Assembly (NCBI GenBank): GCA_946618265.1
Contig: CAMOLA010000078.1
Span: 1 to 6,990 of the forward strand
DNA from: an uncultured Eggerthellaceae bacterium
Lineage (GTDB): Bacteria > Actinomycetota > Coriobacteriia > Coriobacteriales > Eggerthellaceae
Reading direction: 5' to 3'
Length of the DNA: 6,990 nt
Under the pieces are notes generated by a model. It saw nothing but the letters and a program-made list of their open reading frames with translations. It was not told where the DNA came from and did not search any database. A program made the position numbers and the translations under genes. Position 1 is the stretch's first letter. Every line of letters starts with the position of its first letter. Shown piece after piece: positions 1 through 5,518 of the stretch.

Positions 1-719
1 GAAAGTCCCGGTGTCATTGGCGGATTTGAGAAGCTTCTTCCAATGGAGGCCCTCACGCCCGAACCGGATGCGCGATCCTGGGCGTTCTTGCCGCCTTGGC
101 TGCCCTTGGAATGGTGGTGGCTGTAAGCAATCGTACAATCGATTGCCTCGACGAGGCGATCGAGTTCCGCGCAGAAGCGAGTGATGGCATTGGCGTCGTT
201 CTCTGAGCCAGGCTGCACCTTGTAAGCGGGGTCAATAATGACGAGGTCAAAAACACCGGGTTCATAGGAGTTTATGAGATCATCGACGAGCGAGGTGATG
301 TCGCTGTACTTACCCCGGAGGTTAGCCACCATCATGTTCTCGTGCACAGTTGTGCGACTAACGCCCACAGCCTTGGCGACGTTGTATACCCTGTGCATGA
401 ATTGCGGCTTTTGAATCTCGAGATTCACGTAGAGAACCCGACCCTTGGCGCATCTGAAATCGAGCCACCAACCACCCGTAGCGACGGCAATGGCGAGCTC
501 TATCAGTAGGTAGGACTTGCCAGCCTTGGACGCGCCGGCAACGAGCGGCTTGCCGCCCTTTCGGATGATTCCCTCGATTATTTCGGGTGGAAGGCTCGGC
601 AGATCATTGCTTTCGGTTATGGCGCGCTCGGCGCGTATGGGAGGCAGTTTCTTTCCAGCTTCTTCGCATTCGCGCTTAGCAATCAACATTTCTGCCATGG
701 CCATGTACTCGTCTTTCAT
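1..719 (-). CDS. RepA-like P-loop ATPase (AAA_25 / RecA-fold), 3' end outside window or disrupted
   Basis: The reading frame is open from ATG at 719 to the window edge (about 239 residues). Seen: Walker A GASKAGKS at residues 62-69, a Walker B strand ending in DLVIIDP (about 158-164), a His-rich SHHHSKGSQGG at 200-210 and an ASGSG motif at 217-221. This order is that of the RepA/RadA-like ATPases of plasmids, phages and integrative elements, which act in replication or as helicase loaders. The family assignment is established knowledge; the role in this element is inferred. The start is ATG 719 (or GTG 725), because an in-frame TGA lies just upstream. It begins 13 bases after the stop of the helix-turn-helix gene with no strong ribosome site, suggesting translational coupling. 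After ASGSGV the family usually continues with FARDPDA-like sequence. Here the frame instead reads RASIGRSF, while another frame looks more protein-like, so the gene may be broken near 54-66. Confidence 0.8.
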   Translation of the reverse strand, partial: MKDEYMAMAEMLIAKRECEEAGKKLPPIRAERAITESNDLPSLPPEIIEGIIRKGGKPLVAGASKAGKSYLLIELAIAVATGGWWLDFRCAKGRVLYVNLEIQKPQFMHRVYNVAKAVGVSRTTVHENMMVANLRGKYSDITSLVDDLINSYEPGVFDLVIIDPAYKVQPGSENDANAITRFCAELDRLVEAIDCTIAYSHHHSKGSQGGKNAQDRASGSGVRASIGRSFSNPPMTPGL

Positions 720-732
720 GGTCACGATGCGG

Positions 733-951
733 CTACCGTTCGGTTTCGCCGTTCACGAATGCTACGAAACGCTGTTTCGGGACGTACCAGCGGCTCTTGC
801 CGACCTGCGCGGCGGGGAGCATCCCGGTCCTGCACATCGTGCGCGCGTACTGGACGCTCATGCCCGTTATTTCAGCGATGTGCGTGGGCGTGAGCAGGTC
901 GGGGTATTCTGCGAACATCTCCGCATTTATTGTCGTTGCATTTTGAATCAT
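733..951 (-). CDS. Small helix-turn-helix protein, excisionase-like
   Basis: This is a 72-residue protein starting at ATG 951, chosen because a clear GGAGGA ribosome site lies seven bases upstream on the minus strand. A longer in-frame start at 1023 exists but would overlap the promoter region and lacks such a site. Residues 20-60 read LLTPTHIAEITGMSVQYART followed by GMLPAAQVGKSRWYVPKQRF, the pattern of MerR-like/HTH_17 'excisionase-family' DNA-binding domains: a helix-turn-helix, then a short wing with a basic-aromatic tip. Such proteins act as recombination directionality factors or as regulators of element genes. It is transcribed away from the integrase operon and sits immediately before the RepA-like ATPase, a common order in integrative elements. 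Whether it is truly an Xis or only a transcription factor cannot be told from sequence alone. Confidence 0.8.
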   Translation of the reverse strand: MIQNATTINAEMFAEYPDLLTPTHIAEITGMSVQYARTMCRTGMLPAAQVGKSRWYVPKQRFVAFVNGETER

Positions 952-984
952 GTGTTTCCTCCGTTTCGCCTGCGCTATCGAGTC

Positions 985-1014
985 TTGACATAAATCATCG
1001 TCTACAGGTAGTAT
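985..1014 (+). promoter_or_regulatory. Predicted sigma70-type promoter, rightward (zinc-ribbon protein/integrase operon)
   Basis: A perfect TTGACA (985-990) is followed after 18 bases by TAGTAT (1009-1014). Transcription would start near 1021, about 45 bases before the first gene. The -10 overlaps that of the opposing promoter. Confidence 0.55.
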
Positions 1015-1037
1015 ACGAATCATAATGTCATATACAA
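1010..1037 (-). promoter_or_regulatory. Predicted sigma70-type promoter, leftward (helix-turn-helix/ATPase operon)
   Basis: On the minus strand TTGTAT (1037-1032) and TATACT (1015-1010) are separated by 16 bases. The -10 matches the consensus at 5 of 6 positions but the -35 is weak. It shares bases 1010-1014 with the rightward -10, so RNA polymerase probably cannot occupy both at once. Confidence 0.45.
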
Positions 1038-1060
1038 GAATGATTATAGGGGTGACATTA
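1023..1060. promoter_or_regulatory. Inverted repeat, candidate operator between divergent operons
   Basis: TAATGTCA (1023-1030) and TGACATTA (1053-1060) are a perfect 8-bp inverted repeat with a 22-bp gap. A near copy, TGACATAA, overlaps the rightward -35 at 986-993. A second smaller inverted pair, AATCAT (1018-1023) and ATGATT (1040-1045), lies within the same stretch. The position, between the two start sites and downstream of the rightward promoter, suits a repressor. The protein that binds is unknown; either adjacent DNA-binding protein is a candidate. Confidence 0.45.
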
Positions 1061-1064
1061 AGGG

Positions 1065-2141
1065 ATGGTTATGGCGTATGCTGCAATAGGGCTTAGCGGG
1101 CAGATGGCCGCGAAGGACGGTGGCTGGACGCGTACGAGCGAATCTGACGCGCTCGCATTCGGGGCCGTCGACGACCTTATCTTGGCAGATACGCCAACGA
1201 AACTGCGGACCTTCACAGCACAGTGGTTTCCGCTGCTGCAGTACGGTCTGCCCACAGACGGTAGCGGCTTCGAGGAGACGGTCAAGCTGGTATCCGATAC
1301 GCGCGATCTTATGCTCCTCGTATTGGAACTCAGACGCATGGCCGAAGAGGATGACTGCGCGCGAGGGGCGTTCGAGCGGCTCGGCATCAGGTTCGAGGCG
1401 TTGTCCGACGGGTCATGCGAGAACGCGACCGTCTACTATCTGTCGTCTTCGAAGATGCTTGCCGATTATATTCGTACCACATGCCGTTGCGCGGACTTTG
1501 AGCGGTTTTTCATTGAGCAAATGAGGGAGCAGGACGTGGATTCCCGGCTGCTCCACAAATGGGGCTACCTCGACGGCTCAGGGAACGTCTACTGCCCGCT
1601 CGTGGGGTCTTATGCCCCGGGCTGGCTTGTCAAGAAGGAGAGCCTTTTCATGGCCGGGCAGGAGGGACGAGCATCTGCCCTTGAAGACGATGCTCGGTAC
1701 CCGGTGTTTCCGTTCTCGACAGGCGAGCTTCTCGTCGAAGGCTCCTACTCGGCCGAACGCGCTCTGTTGCTCTCGGACGCGATCATCAAGCCCTTCCTGC
1801 AGGGGGTTCGCATGCAGACTGCAAAGGGCGTCCTCGCGCCCTTTGCCGACAGCCGCCTCACGTCGTTGTGGGTGTGCCTTTGCGAGAGCTTCAGGGAAGC
1901 GCGCGTCGGGGCATGCAAGGCATGCGGACTTCCCGTGATAGCGATTGGCGAGCGAGGTTCCAAGCGTCAGTACTGCACGGAAAGCTGCAAGCGCAAGTAC
2001 AAGCGGGCACTCAGGTTCGCATCGCTCGTGAACGACGGGGGACTTGATCCCTCAGCTGCGGCCAAAGAAGCGGGCATAGCTCAGGCAACGGCGCTCAGCA
2101 TGCTCGAGCGCAACGGCATCACAGTGAATCTCGCCCAATAG
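1065..2141 (+). CDS. Zinc-ribbon plus helix-turn-helix protein of unknown function, integrase-linked
   Basis: I do not recognise this 358-residue protein as a named family. Residues 1-280 form a mixed alpha/beta region with no motif I can identify. At 284-308 is a four-cysteine cluster, CKAC (284, 287) and CTESC (304, 308), followed at once by a basic stretch KRKYKRA (309-315). This resembles the CGNR-type zinc ribbon of actinobacterial regulators, which binds DNA. Residues 327-351 (DPSAAAKEAGIAQ, then an ATALSMLERNGI stretch) look like a helix-turn-helix. ATG 1065 is followed two codons later by ATG 1071, which has AAGGGA six bases upstream and may be the true start. It ends 57 bases before the integrase start and shares its direction, so the two are probably co-transcribed. 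A role in controlling integration or the divergent promoters is inference. Confidence 0.75.
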   Translation: MVMAYAAIGLSGQMAAKDGGWTRTSESDALAFGAVDDLILADTPTKLRTFTAQWFPLLQYGLPTDGSGFEETVKLVSDTRDLMLLVLELRRMAEEDDCARGAFERLGIRFEALSDGSCENATVYYLSSSKMLADYIRTTCRCADFERFFIEQMREQDVDSRLLHKWGYLDGSGNVYCPLVGSYAPGWLVKKESLFMAGQEGRASALEDDARYPVFPFSTGELLVEGSYSAERALLLSDAIIKPFLQGVRMQTAKGVLAPFADSRLTSLWVCLCESFREARVGACKACGLPVIAIGERGSKRQYCTESCKRKYKRALRFASLVNDGGLDPSAAAKEAGIAQATALSMLERNGITVNLAQ

Positions 2142-2198
2142 GGCATGATGGATATACCAGAAACCAGACAAGCGTTGCCGGGAAGTGAGGTGAAACAA

Positions 2199-3058
2199 AT
2201 GGCAAGAAACACGAAAGGTGATGGCAGCATAACCCAGGTCAAGGACAAGGACGGCAAGCCCATCGCGAACCGCTGGCGCGTGTGCGTGTCGCTCGGCTAC
2301 GACCTCGGCGGCAACCGCATCCGGGTCCAGCGCGTCGTCAAGGGCGCCAAGTCCGAGGCGCGAATTGAACGCGACAAGATCCGCCGCGAGCACGAGCAGG
2401 GGCTTTCGCTCGACGCGGACAAGGTCACGCTCTCGTCGTTCATCGAGGTGTGGCTCGAGAGCCGCCGCACGGCAGGCAAGGTCGCCGAGTCCACCATCAA
2501 GAACTACGAGGCGCGGCTCAGGCAAATCGAACCCTATCTCGGCAAGAAGCGCCTGAACAAGATCACGGCGGCAGAAATCGAGCGTGCCTACTCGCAGCTA
2601 CGTGCCAAGAGCAACCTCAGCGGCACGACGCTCAACAAGCTGCACATCCTTCTGAAGTCCGTCTTCGAGAAGGCGTGCGATTACGACCTCATCCTTCGCA
2701 ACCCCTGCAACAAGGTGGAGGCGCCAAGCGTCGACAAGCCCGACCGCAAGTCGCTCACCAAGGAAGAGGGGTCAACCTCGCGAACTTCGAGCGTTGGTGG
2801 CGAGGCTTCCGCGCAGACGCCGGCTTCCCGACTCTCCGGTTCCACGAGCTGCGGCACAGCCAAGCGACATTGCTGCTGGCTAACGGGACAGACCTTAAGA
2901 CCGTGCAGGACCGCATGGGCCACGCGAACGGGGCCATCACCTTGAACTGGTACGCACACGCCGTGCCTGAAAACGACGCCAAGGCAGCGCAACTGGTCGG
3001 AGACCTCTTCGACGAACAAAACGATCAAGAACCTGAGAAGAAACGGAAAACTGCGTAG
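2199..3058 (+). pseudogene. int: Tyrosine recombinase/integrase with out-of-frame internal deletion
   Basis: The start is ATG 2199, with GAGGTGA five bases upstream; an upstream in-frame ATG at 2145 lacks a site. The first 190 residues carry an N-terminal arm-binding (AP2-like) domain and a SAM-like core-binding domain (about 75-165, with ESTIKNYEARLRQIEPYLG). At about 2765-2771 the frame is lost. The C-terminal 95 residues continue in the +1-shifted frame and end at 3058. That part keeps HELRH with box II Arg, the MGH histidine and the catalytic Tyr in LNWYAHAVP. Box I Arg (normally in a TGLRRGE-like motif) and the beta-sheet Lys are absent. The two parts sum to 285 residues against roughly 390-400 for this family, so about 100 codons are missing (an estimate). 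No single protein with a complete active site can be made. It is adjacent to the tRNA-Asp att site, as expected for a site-specific integrase. Confidence 0.9.
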
Positions 3059-3091
3059 ACGCGCAGACTTTTTCGAAAGTTTGGCCTGTTA

Positions 3092-3112
3092 TTGTCCCCT
3101 CGTTGTCCCCTC
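3092..3112 (+). repeat. Direct repeat pair, candidate integrase arm-type sites (left of core)
   Basis: TTGTCCCCTC occurs at 3092-3101 and again at 3103-3112, an 11-bp period that places both copies on nearly the same helix face. It lies between the integrase stop and the tRNA-derived core, where arm-type binding sites of tyrosine integrases sit. Confidence 0.5.
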
Positions 3113-3133
3113 CGCACCCGATAGGGAGGGCCA

Positions 3134-3169
3134 GGAAAACAAAAAGGCCAGCCATATAATGGGCTGACC
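3134..3169 (-). terminator. Intrinsic terminator downstream of the tRNA-Asp 3' half
   Basis: Read on the minus strand, GGTCAGCC (3169-3162) pairs with GGCTGGCC (3153-3146), with one U-G wobble and an 8-base AT-rich loop, followed by TTTTTGTTTT. On the plus strand the same stem has a C-A mismatch and no T-run, so the minus orientation is the functional one. It begins 11 bases beyond the tRNA CCA end, as a tRNA terminator would. Confidence 0.7.
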
Positions 3170-3179
3170 AGGAGTTTCG

Positions 3180-3230
3180 TGGCGGGATGTACGAGACTTG
3201 AACTCGCGACCTCCGACGTGACAGGCCGAC
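3180..3230 (-). other. Attachment site: 3' half of a tRNA-Asp gene
   Basis: Read on the minus strand from 3229: anticodon stem TCGGC/GTCGG (3229-3225 and 3217-3213), loop CTGTCAC with anticodon GTC (Asp), a five-base variable loop, T-stem GCGAG/CTCGT around TTCAAGT, acceptor strand ACATCCC, discriminator G and encoded CCA (3182-3180). G73 also fits tRNA-Asp. The 5' half is missing: no GGGATGT acceptor partner or D arm occurs upstream (3231-3300). This is the classic duplicated 3' segment left by integration of an element into a tRNA gene, not a functional tRNA. The full tRNA-Asp should lie elsewhere, beyond the right side of the element that follows. Confidence 0.85.
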
Positions 3231-3310
3231 CAGGCGTGATGGCAATAGGTGCTGATTTCTGTTTTCCCTGGTAATTAAGGGTAACGAAAGCGCGATACAG
3301 GTCAAAATAA

Positions 3311-3329
3311 TCTGCTCATATTCTGCTCA
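3311..3329 (+). repeat. Direct repeat pair, candidate integrase arm-type sites (right of core)
   Basis: TCTGCTCA occurs at 3311-3318 and 3322-3329, again with an 11-bp period, about 80 bases to the right of the tRNA-derived core. The sequence differs from the left pair. Rest of 3231-3449: I see no gene, only these repeats and the abiE control region. Confidence 0.45.
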
Positions 3330-3378
3330 AAAATCGAGTAGAAACTGGCGTCCGTTTGTGTCTTGTTTGATATCTTTC

Positions 3379-3444
3379 AAGAGCGCATGATGCAACGGAT
3401 GGCTCTTACTAGTTTGCCAAAAGTATTATGAAAACGTTATACTT
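3379..3444 (+). promoter_or_regulatory. abiE promoter with two inverted repeats
   Basis: The promoter is TTGCCA (3414-3419), an 18-base spacer and TATACT (3438-3443). The predicted start point falls at about 3450, the abiEi ATG itself, so the transcript may be leaderless; no ribosome site precedes that ATG. An inverted repeat AAGTATTA/TTATACTT (3421-3428 and 3437-3444, one mismatch) overlaps the spacer and -10. A second, AAGAGC/GCTCTT (3379-3384 and 3402-3407), extended by CAT/ATG inside, lies upstream. Characterised AbiEi antitoxins repress their own promoter by binding inverted repeats, so these are good operator candidates. Confidence 0.55.
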
Positions 3445-3449
3445 CTGGC

Positions 3450-3986
3450 ATGACGAAATTTGATGACATATATGAGATCGCGGCCGACAACTTCGGGCTA
3501 ATCACCTCCGCCGAGGCTCGCGTGGCGGGTGTGAGCAACAACGAGCTCGTGCAGTACGCCAAACGCGGCCGCATCGAGCGGGTCGGCCAGGGCGTATACC
3601 GGCTCGTTCAGCGAGTCCCCGAGCCCAACGACGCGTACGCGCTCGCCGTCGCGCTCGTGGGACCAGATGCATACCTTTACGGCGAGGCGGTCTTGGGGTT
3701 ACTCGGCCTGTGCCCGACGAATCCCGCGTACCTGCACGTGGCGACGCCCAACCGCGTCAGGCGCATCCTACCGGACTACATAAAGGTCGTGCGTACCCCT
3801 GGTGTCGGCGCGGGTACTGTCTACGACGGTGTGCCCTGCCAGCGTGTCGCCGACGCGATACGGGCTGCGCGCGCCCACATGCTGCCCGAAAGGCTTGCGG
3901 ACGCTGCCGTGCGCGGTCGCGAGGAAGGCTATATCACGAGGGCGGAGGGCGAGGCCCTCGAAAAAGAATTGGAGGTGACGGCGTGA
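3450..3986 (+). CDS. abiEi: AbiEi-family antitoxin of a type IV toxin-antitoxin system
   Basis: This is a 178-residue protein. Residues 1-52 form a winged helix-turn-helix (GLITSAEARVAGVSNNELVQ, then KRGRIERVGQGVYRL), the N-terminal DNA-binding domain of AbiEi proteins. Residues 60-90 (DAYALAVALVG, AYLYGEAVLGLLGL) match the start of the antitoxin domain, where a GESAL-type motif normally follows the first helix. Its usual role is to repress the operon and to counter AbiEii without a direct protein complex, which defines type IV systems. Its stop overlaps the abiEii start by four bases (GTGA), and a GGAGGTGA ribosome site for abiEii lies inside its last codons, so the two are translationally coupled. 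AbiE pairs limit phage growth and stabilise mobile elements; which applies here is not visible. It is close to the usual length and appears intact. Confidence 0.88.
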   Translation: MTKFDDIYEIAADNFGLITSAEARVAGVSNNELVQYAKRGRIERVGQGVYRLVQRVPEPNDAYALAVALVGPDAYLYGEAVLGLLGLCPTNPAYLHVATPNRVRRILPDYIKVVRTPGVGAGTVYDGVPCQRVADAIRAARAHMLPERLADAAVRGREEGYITRAEGEALEKELEVTA

Positions 3987-4804
3987 GCGCTCCCAACAGC
4001 AGGGCAAACCTCGACAAGGCGCTCCAGAGGATCGCCAAGGACGATCGGGGCGGATACATTAGACTCCGCGCGGTGGTTGCGAACGCCGTGGTGGGCCAGA
4101 TGCTTCCCAGGGGCGTCGTTAAAGGCGGGAGTGCAATCAAATTCCGGTTGGGGGACGGGGCGACGCGCTTCACGACCGATTTGGATGTGGCCCGCGACGA
4201 ATCGCTGGAGGAGTTCATCGATTCGCTTGACGCTTCACTGGCGGAGGGCTGGAGTGGCTTCACGGGGAGAATCGTGGCGCGCAGGCCTGCCAACCCTAAG
4301 GACGTGCCGCCCGAATACGTCATGCAGCCTTTTGACGTAAAGCTGTCGTACAACGGGAAGCCGTGGCTTACCGTCGAGCTCGAGGTCGGCTATGACGAGA
4401 TAGGAGACGCCGACAACCCCGACTGGGAGATATCGAGAGATATTGTCGAATTGTTCGCGCGCCTAGGCTTTCCAGAGCCCGGACCGGTTCCCCTCATGCC
4501 GTTGCACCACCAGACGGCCCAGAAGATCCACGCCCTCAGTGAGCCGGGTAGCAGACGCGCGCACGACCTCATTGACCTGCAATTGATAGAAGCGACTGGC
4601 GAGCTAGACTACGCGAAGACCCTCGAGACATGCAGGCGGCTATTCGCCTACAGGAAAAAGCAGCCTTGGCCAAGTTACGTCGTTGTTGGGGATGGCTGGA
4701 GAGAAGCTTACGATGAACAGAGGAGAGGGTTGCCTGTGCTCGAAGATGTCGACGAGGCAATCGAGTGGACAAACGAACTGATTAAGCATATAGCGGAAGC
4801 TTAA
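3983..4804 (+). CDS. abiEii: AbiEii-family toxin (nucleotidyltransferase, DUF1814)
   Basis: This is a 273-residue protein from GTG 3983, four bases after GGAGGTGA. The frame is open further upstream to 3710, but that part lies within abiEi and is not coding. Motif I is KGGSAIKFRLG (47-57). The metal-binding pair is TDLD (65-68). The next motif is FDVKLSYNGKPWLTVELEV (117-135), with D118 and K120. The last is a basic/acidic helix with K181 and RRAHDLIDL (191-199). These are in the order of the four conserved AbiEii motifs of the DNA polymerase-beta-like nucleotidyltransferase fold. Related toxins transfer nucleotides to RNA acceptors such as tRNA and arrest growth; the target of this one is unknown. 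All expected motifs are present, so it is probably functional and needs the antitoxin upstream. The next gene starts 17 bases beyond its stop. Confidence 0.88.
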   Translation: MSAPNSRANLDKALQRIAKDDRGGYIRLRAVVANAVVGQMLPRGVVKGGSAIKFRLGDGATRFTTDLDVARDESLEEFIDSLDASLAEGWSGFTGRIVARRPANPKDVPPEYVMQPFDVKLSYNGKPWLTVELEVGYDEIGDADNPDWEISRDIVELFARLGFPEPGPVPLMPLHHQTAQKIHALSEPGSRRAHDLIDLQLIEATGELDYAKTLETCRRLFAYRKKQPWPSYVVVGDGWREAYDEQRRGLPVLEDVDEAIEWTNELIKHIAEA

Positions 4805-4821
4805 AGCACAGAAGGCATAAT

Positions 4822-5316
4822 ATGGTCTCAAAAAGTAAACATACTACCAGTGTGAAAGGCGAAATAGTCGTTGTCATAGGCCCGAATGGCTATGGGAAGA
4901 CCACTTATCTTGACAACCTTAAGAAATCGTTGGAGAAGAAGGGAGAAAATGTTCTCTTCATTCCATCTGAAATCAAGCTATTGGACGAGATGAAAGACAC
5001 CGTAGACACGTCGCAGGCGATGGAGTTTCTGCTTCAAGAAATTCTGGAGACGCCCGAGTACGTCGCGAAAAGGGAAAGTTTGTTTGCGGAAGCTGACAAG
5101 ATAATTAGCGATAGTCTTAGTCTTATGAACGGCATCCTCGATGAAGTATTGGATATCAACGACTCTGTCAGAACCGTGGACTTCATCGCTCCTAATCCAA
5201 AAAAGAGAACCGTAAAGAACATTGTCAATGTCGTCACCATATATCAGACCACTCAACGACGAAGGCCCGACGCATCTGCGCCGGGCCAACGCCGGAAAGG
5301 AGGTGGCTGCCGCTAA
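4822..5316 (+). pseudogene. P-loop ATPase, truncated after the N-terminal region, in the abiE operon
   Basis: ATG 4822 follows GAAGG by six bases and lies 17 bases after abiEii in the same direction. Residues 15-30 read IVVVIGPNGYGKTTYL, with Walker A GPNGYGKT at 20-27 of the ABC/SMC-like type. Residues 30-140 are charged, Lys/Glu-rich and probably helical (KSLEKKGENVLFIPSEIKLL and on). From about residue 144 (near 5253) the sequence turns into a short Arg/Pro-rich tail that runs over a terminator hairpin and stops at 5316, opposite the end of the next gene. The signature, Walker B and switch motifs of such ATPases are absent, so at most 165 residues remain of a protein that should be several times longer. 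Base composition is distinctly AT-richer than abiE. Function cannot be assigned; a defence ATPase is a guess from context. Confidence 0.7.
5264..5287 (-). terminator. GC-rich hairpin at the end of the leftward cluster
   Basis: GGCCCG (5264-5269) pairs with CGGGCC (5282-5287), with an inner CGC/GCG pair across a single mismatch and an ATCT loop. It lies 25 bases past the stop of the 65-residue gene on the minus strand. The following bases are only moderately T-rich, so efficiency is uncertain. Because the truncated ATPase frame reads into it from the other side, it could end transcription from both directions. Confidence 0.5.
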
Positions 5317-5510
5317 AGGGCCAGGAGTATTGCCAGGATGGGAAGGGCCATGAACGCTGCCATCGTCGCACAGCCGGCATTGTTGGAAAGCTGCCGCGGT
5401 GTGCTCTTCTCAGCGGGCTCGTCGTAACGCGCCGTCTCTTCGACGGCGATGCTCGTGGCGATATCTTGAGGGTCTAGCCCGCCGCTTCCGTTGTAGTCGA
5501 TAAAGCGCAT
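5313..5510 (-). CDS. 65-residue protein with EF-hand-like loop and C-terminal membrane segment
   Basis: The start is ATG 5510, preceded at four bases by a strong AGGAGG that overlaps the upstream gene's stop region. Residues 5-17 (DYNGSGGLDPQDI) match a canonical 12-residue EF-hand calcium loop: D1, N3, S5, G6, L8, D9 and D12. Residues 18-44 are charged and probably flexible. Residues 47-65 (CATMAAFMALPILAILLAL) form one hydrophobic segment running to the C terminus, as in a tail-anchored protein. There is no signal peptide. The expected topology is therefore a cytoplasmic N terminus held at the membrane. Only one EF-hand loop is present, without a clear second helix, so calcium binding is unproven. 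It is the last gene of the leftward cluster. I recognise no named family. Confidence 0.7.
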   Translation of the reverse strand: MRFIDYNGSGGLDPQDIATSIAVEETARYDEPAEKSTPRQLSNNAGCATMAAFMALPILAILLAL

Positions 5511-5518
5511 GGCTCCTC

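Noticed and set aside
517..993. Long plus-strand open frame
   Set aside because: It lies antisense to the RepA-like ATPase and the helix-turn-helix gene, both with clear motifs, has no ribosome site and has low-complexity composition.
3180..3230. Functional tRNA-Asp gene
   Set aside because: No D arm or 5' acceptor strand is present upstream, so it cannot fold into a complete tRNA.
3710..3982. Longer N terminus for AbiEii
   Set aside because: This stretch lies within abiEi in a different frame, has Arg/Gly-rich shadow composition, and a good ribosome site precedes GTG 3983.
5294..5320. Perfect Shine-Dalgarno-like AAAGGAGGTGG on the plus strand next to a hairpin, reminiscent of small type I toxin loci
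   Set aside because: No start codon with a following hydrophobic frame occurs at a usable distance on the plus strand; a stop (TAA 5314) follows, and the segment is the end of the minus-strand gene.
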